From: Solen grandis
Lineage: Eukaryota; Mollusca; Bivalvia; Adapedonta; Solenidae
DNA length: 64,000 nt
Assembly (NCBI GenBank): GCA_021229015.1
Contig: CM037788.1
Coordinates: forward strand, 38,588,024 to 38,652,023
Direction of reading: 5' to 3'
A program made the position numbers and the translations under genes. This document shows positions 55,801 through 64,000 of this stretch, one piece after another. The notes below the pieces were generated by a model. The model did no database searches. It was given only the letters and a program-made list of their open reading frames with translations, and was not told the origin of the DNA. Position 1 is the stretch's first letter, and each line of letters opens with the position of its first letter.

Positions 55801-58800
55801 ACCTCTGATGTGGGTATACCTGTAGCGTTCATTACCTTTTGTCTTACCTTCATGGAAGTCCATATGACGATTTATATCAGAGAAAGACACAAACTCTTTT
55901 GAACAGAATGGACATTTATATACCGTACGCCCATCCGCAAGGACGGAAGGCTTGCAGATGGCCTCCCTGTTCACGGGCGAGTGTACGATGCCCAGTCTGA
56001 AACAAACATAACAAGGAAGATGAGTGCTTAGTCAGCATAGTCGTAAAAACCAGAAAAATGATATAAACTGAAATCATGCTTAAAAAAGTGTTCACTGAAG
56101 GTGAAGGGTACACATGCTACTCTACCTTGACACGACCAACTGAAATGTTGAATTTTTCATAAAATGGGATGGGACATTACAAATGATTCCTATATAACTT
56201 CACTTCACTTTGTGAAATTGGGTTGTAATGTCAACACTGTAAAAAATTAACACTTAAAAACCACCACTGAAATGTTATTCTGGCCCTGTGTTCTTGAAAA
56301 ATACTGAAGTACATTCTCAGGATTCTATTAATATATCTGCACTAATTTGAGTTTAAACCCGACTATGATACTTGAGGTGTTTTTGACCAAAAAAGAAATT
56401 CTCGTTCAAAATCACGCTAAAATTTTAACTTGAGTAATGCTGATAGTTCTCAAAAACAGCTGTCTAAAGCATAATTGAGCACCAAATTTAACTTAGCTGA
56501 AAATCTGCTAATATGACATGAACCAAACTAAGTTATGCATAATACTGAATTATAAGTCTTGCAGAGAGAGAATTGAGTTTGAGTATGCATGTGTTTTCCA
56601 CATCTTCGAGATAGGGGCCTGCATTGTGTCTGAAAAAAAAAAGGTTTTTTACATCAAAATATACTTGGACAACTTAAGACCTGGCTTTGTGTTTTCCAAA
56701 AATAAGATGACTATTCTAGTGCTTGTCAATCAAAATAAATATTACAATTACGGGCAAAAATGTTTCCAAGTTTTAATCAAATAAAGGTTATAAAAAATAT
56801 TATACAACAAGATTAATCAAGTCAGAAAAGGGGCATAAATATGTCAAAATCCAAGGCAGAGTTACATACTCTTGCCATGTACAAGCAGAGATGGTGATCA
56901 TAAAAAGGTATTCAAAGTTTCAAAGCCATACCTCAAAGGGTTCAAGTGAAAAAAAAATGAGGCTGCATGAGAACTAAAATTGAGATTTTAAATAAGGAAA
57001 GGGCAAAACAATGTTAAAATTCATGACAGAGTTATGTTCTCTTGCCTGACCCAAATACAGTTATGCAATATCATGTGCAAAGTTTGAGGGATATCCACTG
57101 AGTAAAAGTGGAGATAATAGCAATGTTAAAAAAACAAAACTTTCAACGTTTTGAGATGGTAATTAAGTATTTTTGAGAAAATAGGATTAGATCAGTCTAA
57201 AATTGACTTGTAGGCTGATCTAGGTTCATACTGGTTGTAAATGTCATTTCCTTGATAGCTCTGGAGAGACACAGGGCTTATTTTAAGTTTAAATAAACAA
57301 TCTGCAATTAACTGGAAGTGTTTTTTTTTCTTATGAATTCTTATTATGATCAAAAGAGACATAAAAAGACCAATAAAACAAACAATTAAATTTAAATAAA
57401 TGCTAATTAAGTAATAAATACATACAATGACTAATATACAAATTGAATGAAAAAACACAAGCAAAAAAAAAAAAATGCTTTATTTGTTTATTACCTAACT
57501 GTATCTAGCAAAAAAAAACATTTATTATGTTATTACTGCCTTAATAAGGACATAGAAAGATAATGATGACCAATATTTTACAAAATAATATTTCAAAAAT
57601 ATCTGAAGGAATGGATAATGACCAATAAAATATCTGAGAAAATAAAAGACCTATAACTATCATTCATGCTAATTTCCTTGCTATGACAAAAAATTATAAT
57701 GAATCATTCAAATATTATTTCTTGGAAAAACAGATCTCCCTAACTCTTTCTAAACCATTCAAACTACGCAGTTCCCACTTAGACATTTCAAATTCCTCAA
57801 ATGATAGAGATGAGCGGGTAATTTACTGTAAATTACAAAAGTACATGCTGGCAGCAAGTTGCAGGAAATACACACAAAACATGTTAAACTGCAATGCTCA
57901 GTCTGGTCAAAATCAGGAGTTTTTCGAATGTTGGAAAATTGCTTCCTAAATATTCCCGAGACATTCCGCTGGCTTAGAGCAGAACAAATTTTAATTTACT
58001 TTCACCGTATGGCGTGACAGCGAGCAATTTTCAACTCAATCAGCAGTGTAGACATTAAAACTACTAAGCAGTTTGAAACTGAATTTGCAGAATTAAAACT
58101 TTTTCCATCTAACCACTAGCTTAGGAGTAAGTATTTTAACCACAAACCAAAGTATATGTGTGTAAAAGGCTTATTTAAACCAATGAATACTTACTCCTTA
58201 CTCAGAAAGACAATTTTATCAAGAACCAGGTAACTAACACTATGCATTACTCATGGGCTAACCTCAAAATCTGATCAAAGTATGAGTTAAAATTACAGCA
58301 CTTTCCAACACTGATGATGTATACAGAGAAAACTAAGTGTTTCCTTAGAGTATATCCATACTGTTTTCACCATTTCTAGATGACATTCTATTTAAAGCAT
58401 TCTCAAACTGTTCTTATCCCTATTAAAGGTTCTTGGATTGGACCAGTACTGTGTGCCTAGGAAGATCTTGAAACAATTTTGTCCTTGACAGGGATCACAC
58501 TCAGTATCTTCAATAACACTGGTCTGTTTTTTTTTGCTCAATGATTTCAGCTTGCAAATAATTATATCATTGTCACCAAGAAATGTGGATACAAACTCTT
58601 CTCCTACTTTCAAGACCTAACACTTCAGCCCTACAGTGTGTGAAGTAACTGAACATTAACTGTTTGCAGATATTTGATTGTTAAATTTCATATCATGCTA
58701 TGATGCATGCATACTTGGGTAAAATGCTATGATGCAACACAAATCATAAATACATGTAATTTGATTCATATAGACCAAGTTACCATTTAAGGCACCCAGA

Positions 58801-61800
58801 ACATGACTATGCCAACGTAATCTACGTGAAACATTTAACCCTTTCCCTCATATATACTCATTTTGACGCCCTCAATAGGTACCACATAAAGCCTGATCTG
58901 CAGAAAACCACAGTTAAACCTTACCAAATTTAATTACAAAATCCTCATTTCCAGACCACTGAGGAGCAGCGAACAGCATAAAACCTGCTGTTCGCATAGG
59001 TCTTTCCATGGTGTCCTCTATGAGGGAAAGGGTTAAAAATTTCGCTACGCAGGTTCACTATCACGACCTTACAAGAATATTGGTATGACTACTTGGGCTA
59101 TAATTGAAGGTGATGGATACCCTTGCCTTAACTAGGTATTAACAACTGTAAAACAGGGCGCAATGCCATGGGATATATGTGATTCATACATATATATATA
59201 TTTGACTAGATATTTAAACTTGTAAAGGGGGCCTCTGTGGCTGAGAGGGTAAAGTCGCTGACTTTAACACTCACTCAGTCCCTCACTGCGTGGGTTCAAA
59301 TCCCGGCAGGGTCATTCAGATTTTCATGTGAAGAAGCCTTCCAGCTGGCTTGCAGTAGGTCGGTGGTTCTACACGGATGCCTCACTTTCAGATCATGAGA
59401 TCAGTGATTGACCTGGTTTAAAGAACACAAGGATTTGTTTGCTATACTGTTTGTGAGCATTTGACCCAAGTCTCGAATGGAATGGAATTTTTTAACACTG
59501 AGAAAAGTGGTGGTAGTATTTTCACTGCAAGATCTGGAGTGGTCCATTGTTTTTGGTGTGATGTCGCTATTCAAGAGTTTTGCATGATGCAATGTAAATG
59601 GCATTTACCATAACAATAATGAGAGTTTAAGGTTTGAATATGAATTAAATACTTAACCCTTTCCCTCATAGAGGAAACCATGAAAACACCTATGCGAACA
59701 GCATAAAACCAGATCAGCTTGCGAGTAATTTGCAGGCTGATCAGGTTTTATGCTGTTCGCTGCTCCTCAGTGGTCTGAAAATGAGGATTTTGTAATTAAA
59801 TTTGGTAAGGTTTAACTGTGATTTCTGCAGATCAGGCTTTATGTGGTACCTATTGAGTGCGTCAAAATGAGTCTATATGAGGGAAAGGGTTAACTCCTGT
59901 TTCTGTCATCACTGGTTCAATGAATACAGGCAAACCTGTCTTAAGCGGTCAGTCAATGGAGTTAGAGAAAGTGACTGCATAACAGAGCTGACCGTTAAAT
60001 AAATATTAAACAAATAACAAAATACTATAGTTTGGTAATATTAAAACTGATCGCTAAAACAGGCTGACTGCTTAATACAGATGGCTGTAAATACAGGTTC
60101 AACTGTATACACGTAGTGACACTTGTTAAGACTAGTTATAACATTTATATATATGCCTGACCTAAGAATTTTAGTTAGAGAATAAAAAAAAAATCAATGA
60201 CACTAACAAAATCGTCTTTTCTGAATCCATACAGCAGATTTACTTTAATTGAATTGTCTCCTTTCAGAGACATTTACCACAGCAATTTAAATATCAGCTG
60301 ATCACAGACGGAGCTTTATTCATCTCAAGCTCACGTCTTACAAGTACATGTGGAACACATTCAAATCTACAACGTCCTCTGAATACTGAGGAAAAAAAAA
60401 AACGAAAAAAAAAGAGGAAAAAATGTCAACAGCCCATTCATTTCAAACAACTTCTAACATTCATCTTCTGGTACTGAATTGTCAGGCACGAGCACAATTA
60501 CGTGCTCTTCCAACTTCCTTCAGCTGTGATTGTAATTAGATGCAAGAATTAAACCTGCTGTATTATCGTTTATGGGTTTCTTTTGAACTGTATCCTAGTA
60601 AAAGTTGCAATTATTGAAAAGTTCTTGGAAAATTACTTTGGAACATTTTCAAGTTCCATAAAATGGAAGAGAAATACAAAGTTTCGCCCTAAAGATTAGC
60701 ATACATGCCAAAATTCATCAATGGGAAGCTGATCCCTTTGAAAAGGTTTGAAATAAAATTTAACAATCTTCAATCCTGATCAAAATTTGAAAATTCCACT
60801 TTTTTTCACATTTTAAGATTTCATTAAAAATATAAAAGTTGCACACCGCTTCCTTTCCAAACTTTTATATTTAAATGAATTTTTTTTATTATGTAATAAA
60901 TATCTTATGAATATGCAGAGCTGTCAATAAAACTTATATAAAACCTATATCAGTATTGATAGCCAAATAAATATGAAATCAGACCCGAATTCCATCTTAT
61001 TCCTCTGAGAAAAATAGCCTAAAATTATTTCAGTTCTCAACAAATGGCATTAGATCTAAAGCATAAATTATATAAACTTAATTATGTACTTAAATATTTC
61101 CATTCCCAAAATGGTGAGCAAAACATGTACTTCTAATAGAACAAGCGGAGCCTGAAAATTCAATGCACATACAACGTTTACCATGCACATACCTGGAGTG
61201 AGTTCTGGATAGAGAAGTGACCTTCCGTCCATCAGTATGATTGGTTTCAGTCGGGCAGTACATGTTGAAGGTCCAGTCTGGGGTGCCCTTCTGGCCCCAC
61301 TGTACCCGCGGGTACCCAACCAGTGAGTCCCGCATGTCCTTGTTGTACTCTTTATCATCTGGAGAAGTGTCCGATTTCGAGGACGTGTAACTGGCTGGTG
61401 ACGGTGACTTGCTCGTGCCCGCATGTGCCTCGGAGGAGACAGGTGGCGCCACAGGAAGTGTCATCATTTGCGACATGGCTGCTAAACTTGGAGGTAGTTG
61501 GTTGGGTGGGAACAAGACAGGTTGGGATGTGTGGTTGAGGTGCTGGGTTAATGTCTGGTGGGCAGCCAGAGCCTTAGCCATCAGGAGGTGACTGGTGGCG
61601 TTCAAGTTGTTGATGTTGTAGCCCGGGATCAGCCCCTCCGTGGAGCTTGAGAGGATAGGAGGTTTTGAGTCTGGGGACGACCCGTTGTGCGTCGAGGATT
61701 CATTGTTATTGCTGTCCTGGTGGGCTGATTCAGATTTAATAAAATTAAGAGGTATGCTGTTGTCTGAGGTTCCTTGGTTATGAGGTGGCAGATGTATGGG

Positions 61801-63159
61801 AGTACTTTTGCGCGAGGACTTGCTCCGAGGAGAGCTTTCCCCGCGAAACGACAAAAGAGATCGCTTAGGTGCAGTTTTGATTTCGATTCCTCCGTCATCA
61901 TTGTCAAATGTGGCATGATCAGAGAGGGTTTCAGACCAGTTGTTTTCTGAGGAGTGCCGGGATGCTCCGGCATCGGAGATGTCTCCATTCTCAGTAGGTG
62001 GGGACTGAGGCATTACCACAGTTACATCGGAGTTTCCAAGGTGGGAGGCTTTTTGATATGTCTTTCTTTTGATCAAATCCCTGGGCTGGTGGAAATAGCC
62101 TGGGATGCCATCATGACTGTTTGGCCGGAATCGAGGGGCATTAAAGAAGTTCAACTTCTTACGTATCCATGAGTTTTTGTCCAATTTTCCTGTTGTCTTC
62201 CAGTGGAATCTTGAGATATGAAGCTGCAGACTGGTATACTGATTAAAGCTCTTTCCACATATCCGGCAGAAGCAGTTTCGGTTCCAGACATGAAGTCGCA
62301 TGTGTTTATGAAGGGAGATCTTATTGCTGAATGCTTTACGACAGTATGAGCATGAGAAATGATTGTCTATCAATGACGGGTTGTCACCAGAACTAGTGCC
62401 ATTGACTGTGCTGGTTAGTGAGAGATTGGACTGGTCCCCACTCTCTGCACTGGATTTCCCGTTGAGGATCGCACCGTGCCTGCGCCTCATGTGATTCTGC
62501 AACTGTGTTTTAAACGGAAATATCTCATCACAGAAACAACATTCGAAGCTTGTGATTTGCCGTTCAAAATGAAGAGAGAGGTGACACTGCATTTTGCTGA
62601 GGGAGTTGAACATCTTGCAGCAGAGGTAACATTTATAGATTGAAGCAGAGATGCCCCTTCCTAAATCAAGTCCATCTAGGCGAGTTATAAGGACAACTTC
62701 ATTTCGTATACTTAACTTATTTCTGCGGAAAGGACCGTCTTCTGCCATGATAATGCCATCAGAGGATTCGCGTTTTCCTCTGTCTGAGGTACTCAAATCC
62801 ATTCTAGATTTGTCATTATTACCCGTGTAACTGTTGTGACCCTGAGATTTTGTGTCTGCAAATTCAGTTGACCCTGCATTCTGGTAAAACGATGAATCGT
62901 TTGACTTTGTGTCATCTTCGATATCATCAAAATCTATCAGATCTCGTTGAAATCCTGGCAGTTCAGCTGATTCTGACCCGTATGGAAATGATACTGGAAC
63001 TCCGGTTAGATGTCCCCGCTGCAGGAGATTCATCTGCGCTCGTGTTTTCATGCGCAGATATCGCTCCTCAAGCCCCGGGCTCAGCTCTATCTCTAGACCA
63101 TGGGTAGCTTTTAGATGGTAATGCATGCTGCTCTTGGCTCGAAATGGCTTGTTGCAGTA
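34468..63159 (-). CDS. C2H2 zinc-finger protein, 3' five exons (5' end outside window)
   Basis: Probable DNA-binding nuclear protein. Visible exons: 63159-61193, 55996-55848, 38475-38392, 34703-34468; all GT/AG with consistent phases (2, 1, 1), about 811 aa ending QESMA then TAA. The first visible residues (YCNKPFRAKSSMHYHLKATH) are the second half of a finger, so at least one more exon lies to the right. Whole fingers: residues ~175-197, 205-228, 268-290 and 296-319 in the big exon, then four C-terminal ones; the last is C2HC-like (CTFCGEGF...HLDGNC). Between the clusters is a ~330-residue Ser/Asn/Pro-rich, probably disordered linker. There is no KRAB, BTB or SET signature. Family not recognised. 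Confidence 0.88.
34790..35160. repeat. Degenerate cluster of TTTGGTAC / TACCAAAA motifs
   Basis: About 15 short inverted TTTGGTA and TACCAAA words, often paired as ATTTGGTACTTAAGGTATACC-like palindromes, within 370 bp of the zinc-finger gene's last intron. Confidence 0.6.
35217..35395. mobile_element. CAGTT MITE copy 1
   Basis: TACAGTTGAACCTGT and inverted ACAGGTTTGACTGTA ends, with AGCGGTCA-type motifs inside. TA target. Related copy at 59925-60107. Confidence 0.7.
35425..35525 (+). repeat. Dispersed bivalve repeat
   Basis: GGCGCTCAGCATATAAGGGT and AATGTGCCTGGGTGTGGTAT, same element as 11446-11520 inverted. A poly-T tract follows (35560-35583). Confidence 0.55.
36570..36817 (-). mobile_element. 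Full-length tRNA-derived SINE
   Basis: On the minus strand the head starts GGGGCCTCCGTGGCCAAGAG, then the body as in 4987-5233. ACATATTTTGA is duplicated exactly at 36559-36569 and 36818-36828. Confidence 0.88.
36875..37092. repeat. MITE-2 family copy (diverged)
   Basis: Shares the order AACAGAACAAACCCAGACCAG, CTGTGTTTG, CCTATACCATT and ACATGAATATTCATGAGGTA with copies at 37585, 40741, 45103 and 47437. Confidence 0.6.
37585..37796. repeat. MITE-2 family copy
   Basis: GACAGCTCCTGTAAGGAGCGG, GGTCTGCTCTGTTTGCTCAT, TTCCTATACCACTT and TGAATATTCATGAGG in family order. Confidence 0.6.
38217..38326. mobile_element. Core-less hairpin element, family A, beside a zinc-finger exon
   Basis: AACAAGAAATGTTCCTGGGA, GTGTGACAGACAGTC and AGTGATCCCCATGTGTC. 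Lies about 66 bp downstream of the donor of exon 38392-38475. Confidence 0.55.
38392..38475 (-). CDS. Zinc-finger gene exon, one C2H2 finger
   Basis: 84 bp encoding (D)IRPYKCQYCDYYARTNSQLK then VHMMRHQ: a single C-x2-C-x12-H-x4-H finger of the type lacking the usual Phe. The acceptor is GTTTCAG and the donor GTCAGT, phase 1 on both sides, so this finger is a symmetrical, skippable exon. Confidence 0.88.
38640..40740. other. Intronic, T-rich, nothing recognised
   Basis: Several poly-T/A tracts (38750, 39215, 39995); no exon seen. Confidence 0.4.
40741..41001. repeat. MITE-2 family copy
   Basis: CCCTTTACCTC, AACAGCAGACCCAGATCAGA, GGGTCTGCTCTGTTTGATCA and GAATACTCATGAGGTAG in order. Confidence 0.6.
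41646..41872. mobile_element. piggyBac-like MITE copy 3
   Basis: TTAA-bounded CCCTTTCCCTCA...TGAGGGAAAGGG, 227 bp with the palindrome, slightly shortened after it. Confidence 0.85.
42101..43886. mobile_element. MITE-3 interrupted by a tandem-core element
   Basis: The left arm GGCCCTGTGTTCTCAAAAAT (42101-42120) is matched by the inverted right arm GGCCCCATGTTCTCAAAAAT (43867-43886), 18 of 20. Removing 42121-43756 leaves a ~150-bp MITE with nested CATACTYAAGTATG-like repeats. Confidence 0.65.
42121..43756. mobile_element. 1.64-kb tandem-core element, family F
   Basis: Left: AACAAGAG with hairpin GCTGTCAGAGGACAGC, then GCTCGACTATTC. Right: GCCAACGCCGACGCCAGG, then GAATAGTCGAGC (exact inverse). 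Core: about nine ~165-180-bp units with TGCATGCAAAACTTTAACCA and AAAAGGGGCCATAA. No ORF. Textbook layout of a Helentron-associated/pearl-like element. Confidence 0.8.
45103..45580. mobile_element. MITE-2 with piggyBac-like MITE inserted
   Basis: TTAACACTTTACCTC at the left and GGTAAAGGGTTAA at the right. TTAA-bounded like MITE-1 but with a different interior. MITE-1 copy 4 sits inside near the left end. Confidence 0.65.
45130..45371. mobile_element. piggyBac-like MITE copy 4
   Basis: 242 bp, TTAA-bounded, same orientation and nearly the same sequence as copy 1, palindrome present. Nested in MITE-2. Confidence 0.85.
46368..47070. mobile_element. Tandem-core element, family B, with flanking 35-bp direct repeats
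   Basis: AACAAGAG, hairpin AGGGCCATGATGGCCCT, ATCGCTCACCTGA; 4-5 ~145-bp units (GTGGCCTCTAGAGTGTTAAC, TTTTGACCCCACATGACCCA); GACGACGGACGACAGATG; right end GAGCACGTTGTGCTCAGGTG-AGC. Flanks TGCATGCAGAAGGTCTAGA... occur at both 46329 and 47077. Confidence 0.8.
47437..47640. repeat. MITE-2 family copy
   Basis: ATTTTGACACAGGC, TCAGACAGCTCCTATAGG, CTCTGTTTGCTCATACAATA and CATGAATATTCATGA in order. Confidence 0.6.
48407..48478. mobile_element. Core-less family A element, reduced
   Basis: ACAAGAGTGTTCTTTGTAACAC hairpin region, CTGTTGAAGCGTGATGG, AAAAGTGATCCCTA, then lost. Confidence 0.5.
49761..49803. repeat. (AT)n microsatellite
   Basis: About 21 AT units directly before the 32-bp minisatellite. 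Confidence 0.95.
49815..51152. repeat. 32-bp minisatellite, about 42 units, zinc-finger gene intron
   Basis: Unit ATTAGAGTTATCTCATGGAC-TGAGGTACCATC with recurring variants (GGGCTGAGG, shortened TGGCTGAGG, CACAAGAG, GACTTAGG). The variants recur in runs, so there is some higher-order structure. No protein reading. Confidence 0.95.
51321..51753. mobile_element. piggyBac-like MITE copy 5, split by a SINE
   Basis: TTAA-CCCTTTCCCTCATA ... TATGAGGGAAAGGG-TTAA. Without 51524-51704 and one GGTACCTATTG it has the normal ~240 bp. Confidence 0.88.
51524..51704 (-). mobile_element. 5'-truncated SINE inside MITE copy 5
   Basis: Same body as 4987-5233, without the tRNA head, with a (CAA)n 3' tail (TTG repeats on the plus strand). 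GGTACCTATTG from the MITE is duplicated exactly at 51513-51523 and 51705-51715. Confidence 0.9.
51754..53084. other. Intronic, nothing firm
   Basis: 52628-52672 is a family A right-end remnant (GGATCCCTATGTGTCAC, AGGTGACATAAAAAG). No exon seen. Confidence 0.45.
53142..53745. repeat. Cluster of inverted repeats (fold-back region)
   Basis: GGCTTTGTATTTTGCTA (53154) versus inverted TAGCAAAATACAAAGC (53250); GAGTGGATATGGAATAT (53471) versus ATATTCCATATTCACTC (53568); TGCTAACTGCTGATGA (53617) versus TTTCATCAGTTAGCA (53713). No terminal structure identified. Confidence 0.5.
53746..55847. other. Intronic, short tandem at 54249-54362
   Basis: Three ~50-bp units TCAACATTGAATGTAATGGT-TCCC at 54249-54362. 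Otherwise no exon or element recognised. Confidence 0.5.
55848..55996 (-). CDS. Zinc-finger gene exon, one C2H2 finger
   Basis: 149 bp. The acceptor is GTTTCAG, reading Arg then LGIVHSPVNREAICKPSVLA and YKCPFCSKEFVSFSDINRHM-DFHE. The finger has canonical C-x2-C-x12-H-x3-H spacing. The donor is G|GTAAGA, phase 1. Confidence 0.9.
56280..57190. repeat. Possible eroded MITE-3 with repeat inside
   Basis: GGCCCTGTGTTCTTGAAAAATACT at 56282 and AAGTATTTTTGAGAAAATAGG near 57165 resemble MITE-3 arms. Between, 56820-57120 has tandem-core wording in ~190-bp periods. Weak. Confidence 0.35.
57191..58834. other. Intronic, nothing recognised
   Basis: No exon or clear element. The 88-aa frame at 57683-57949 has no domain. 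Confidence 0.4.
58835..59036. mobile_element. piggyBac-like MITE copy 6, palindrome head deleted
   Basis: TTAA-bounded, 202 bp, orientation as copy 1. GCATAAAACC joins directly to TGCTGTTCGC: the top of the palindrome is missing. Confidence 0.85.
59227..59388 (+). mobile_element. SINE with tRNA head, 3'-shortened
   Basis: Head GGGGCCTCTGTGGCTGAGAG with B box GGGTTCAAATCCC, then TTTTCATGTGAAGAAGCCTT and TAGGTCGGTGGTTCTAC, then similarity stops. The only plus-strand copy. No target duplication seen. Confidence 0.8.
59653..59893. mobile_element. piggyBac-like MITE copy 7
   Basis: 241 bp, TTAA-bounded, orientation as copies 2, 3 and 5, palindrome with a few changes. Confidence 0.85.
59925..60107. 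mobile_element. CAGTT MITE copy 2
   Basis: TACAGGCAAACCTGTCTTAA at the left, inverted ACAGGTTCAACTGTA at the right, AGCGGTCAGTC inside. Same family as 35217-35395. Confidence 0.65.
60108..61192. other. Intron before big zinc-finger exon, AT-rich
   Basis: No element recognised apart from an A-rich tract at 60390-60422. Confidence 0.45.
61193..63159 (-). CDS. Zinc-finger gene, large internal exon
   Basis: 655 codons plus two bases. The acceptor is ATTTCAG before TAC-TGC. The intron splits the first finger between its two Cys residues. Fingers include YKCYLCCKMFNSLSKMQCHL, FECCFCDEIFPFKTQLQNHM, FSCSYCRKAFSNKISLHKHM and CFCRICGKSFNQYTSLQLHI, at about 62637-62203. An acidic segment (LIDFDDIEDDTK) precedes them. 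The rest is polar, with SPxxS-type repeats and basic patches (KRKTYQK, RSKSSRK). The donor is CAG|GTATGT. ORF continuation past 61193 is intron read-through. Confidence 0.9.
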
Positions 63160-63369
63160 CTGAAATATATATATGCCATAGGCTAAATTATGAGTGTAAT
63201 TATATACTTATGATTTTTTTATGTGTAAACCAATTTTTTTACCTAAGACCATGACCTCCATGGAAACACAGATGACTTTTTGTAAATTGGTGTAAAACCC
63301 TTGCAAGTACAGCAATGTTTTCCCCCCATAATTTGGATCTCAAAAAAAGAGACCTATTTCCAATGAAAA

Positions 63370-63597
63370 CTAGAAATGTGTCCAGAGAACACAGATGCCC
63401 CCACCCATCACATATTCCAAAACGAAGGCCAACACCCAGGTGCGCAAGTCATGTCCAGAGTAATATATCCATGAAGTTTAAAGTCTATAGCACAAATACC
63501 TTCAGAGTTACCTGTGTCACAATTTTGGGATGGACGGATGGACAAAGGCAAATCTATATGCCTCACTTTTTGGTAGGGGGGAGGGGGGGCATAAAAA
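63370..63597. mobile_element. Short hairpin element, family G
   Basis: Hairpin GTGTCCAGAGAACAC, GATGCCCCCACC, one core unit (CCAGAGTAATATATCCATGA), GGACGGATGGACAAAGG, then inverted GGGGGGGCAT. Confidence 0.6.
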
Positions 63598-63689
63598 TGC
63601 ACTGGCAAATGAAGAAGAGAGCACAGAAATAACCTTTCCTAACAAATTTCTTAGAAAAAAACATCATTTTTTTTTATTCTAACAATAAA

Positions 63690-64000
63690 AACAAAGCAAC
63701 TCAAGACAAGTTCTCAAACAACTGACAAATTGTCAACTGTGATTCGATAAAAATACCCAGGTGCACAAATTCATGATCTGAATAATATATTCATGAAGTT
63801 TCAAGTTTGTAGTACAAATACTTTCAGAGTTGTGTGTGTCACAAGCTTAAAATTTCTTCTTTTTTTTTCAAAAACAATGGCCCATAACTCTGTCAACTTC
63901 AATGATGGTTCGATGGAAATACCCAGGTGTGCATGTTCATGTCCTCGATAATATATCCATTAAGTTTTAAGTCTGTAGTACAATACTGTCAGAGTTACAT
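63690..64000. repeat. Family G tandem core, cut by the window end
   Basis: Two ~190-bp units with AAATACCCAGGTG, AATATATYCATKAAGTTT and CAGAGTT motifs, continuing beyond 64000. Confidence 0.6.

Noticed and set aside
61090..61192. Coding continuation to the in-frame stop after THSRYVHGKRC
   Set aside because: A good GT donor at 61192 and a phase-matched finger exon at 55996 show this is intron read-through, although an intron-retained short isoform cannot be excluded.
61323..63107. Plus-strand and alternative minus-strand open frames over the big zinc-finger exon
   Set aside because: Shadows of the 655-codon coding frame; no domains of their own.

Overview
The window looks like nuclear DNA of a bivalve mollusc. 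It is AT-rich, has split genes on the minus strand, carries bivalve-type repeats, and contains a 100-base assembly gap (28700-28799). The bivalve assignment rests on repeat style: tandem-core elements like the oyster 'pearl' type, and a tRNA-derived SINE. It is an inference, not a species call.

Two protein genes can be supported, both on the minus strand. (1) 9374-24082 is a complete eight-exon CDK2-type cyclin-dependent kinase gene. Its spliced CDS is exactly 900 nt (299 aa), with every splice phase consistent and all catalytic and regulatory residues at human CDK2 numbering. An exact E2F-type site lies 133 bp upstream of its ATG. (2) 34468-63159 holds the last five exons, about 811 aa, of a C2H2 zinc-finger protein. 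It has at least eight whole fingers in an N-terminal and a C-terminal cluster joined by a long polar linker. Its 5' end lies beyond the window. I do not recognise the ortholog.

The rest is almost entirely intronic or intergenic repeat DNA. 1-9373 (downstream of cdk2) has a MITE, a 1.16-kb TIR element, a SINE and short hairpin elements. The cdk2 introns hold a 24-bp array, a 60-bp array, two piggyBac-like MITEs, several tandem-core elements and a dead LINE reverse transcriptase with a SINE-like insertion. 24083-34467 (between the genes) has tandem-core elements, the gap and a Tc1/mariner-like TIR element. The 17.4-kb intron of the zinc-finger gene carries a 32-bp minisatellite of about 42 units, a 1.6-kb tandem-core element inside a MITE, and a SINE inside a MITE.

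The most interesting structure is a set of elements with different core sequences but one layout: an ACAAGAG-like end, a short perfect hairpin, a subterminal inverted repeat, a ~150-180 bp tandem core, a GACG-rich segment and the opposite inverted repeat. This matches what I know of Helentron-associated (DINE-1/HINE) and pearl elements. Several sit on splice sites: cdk2 exon 3 lies between a tandem-core element (about 8 nt from its 5' splice site) and a piggyBac-like MITE (21 nt from its 3' splice site), and the exon 6 acceptor abuts the 60-bp array. Four SINE copies have 11-12 bp target-site duplications, and nested insertions give relative ages. No autonomous transposase, Rep/helicase or intact reverse transcriptase was found.
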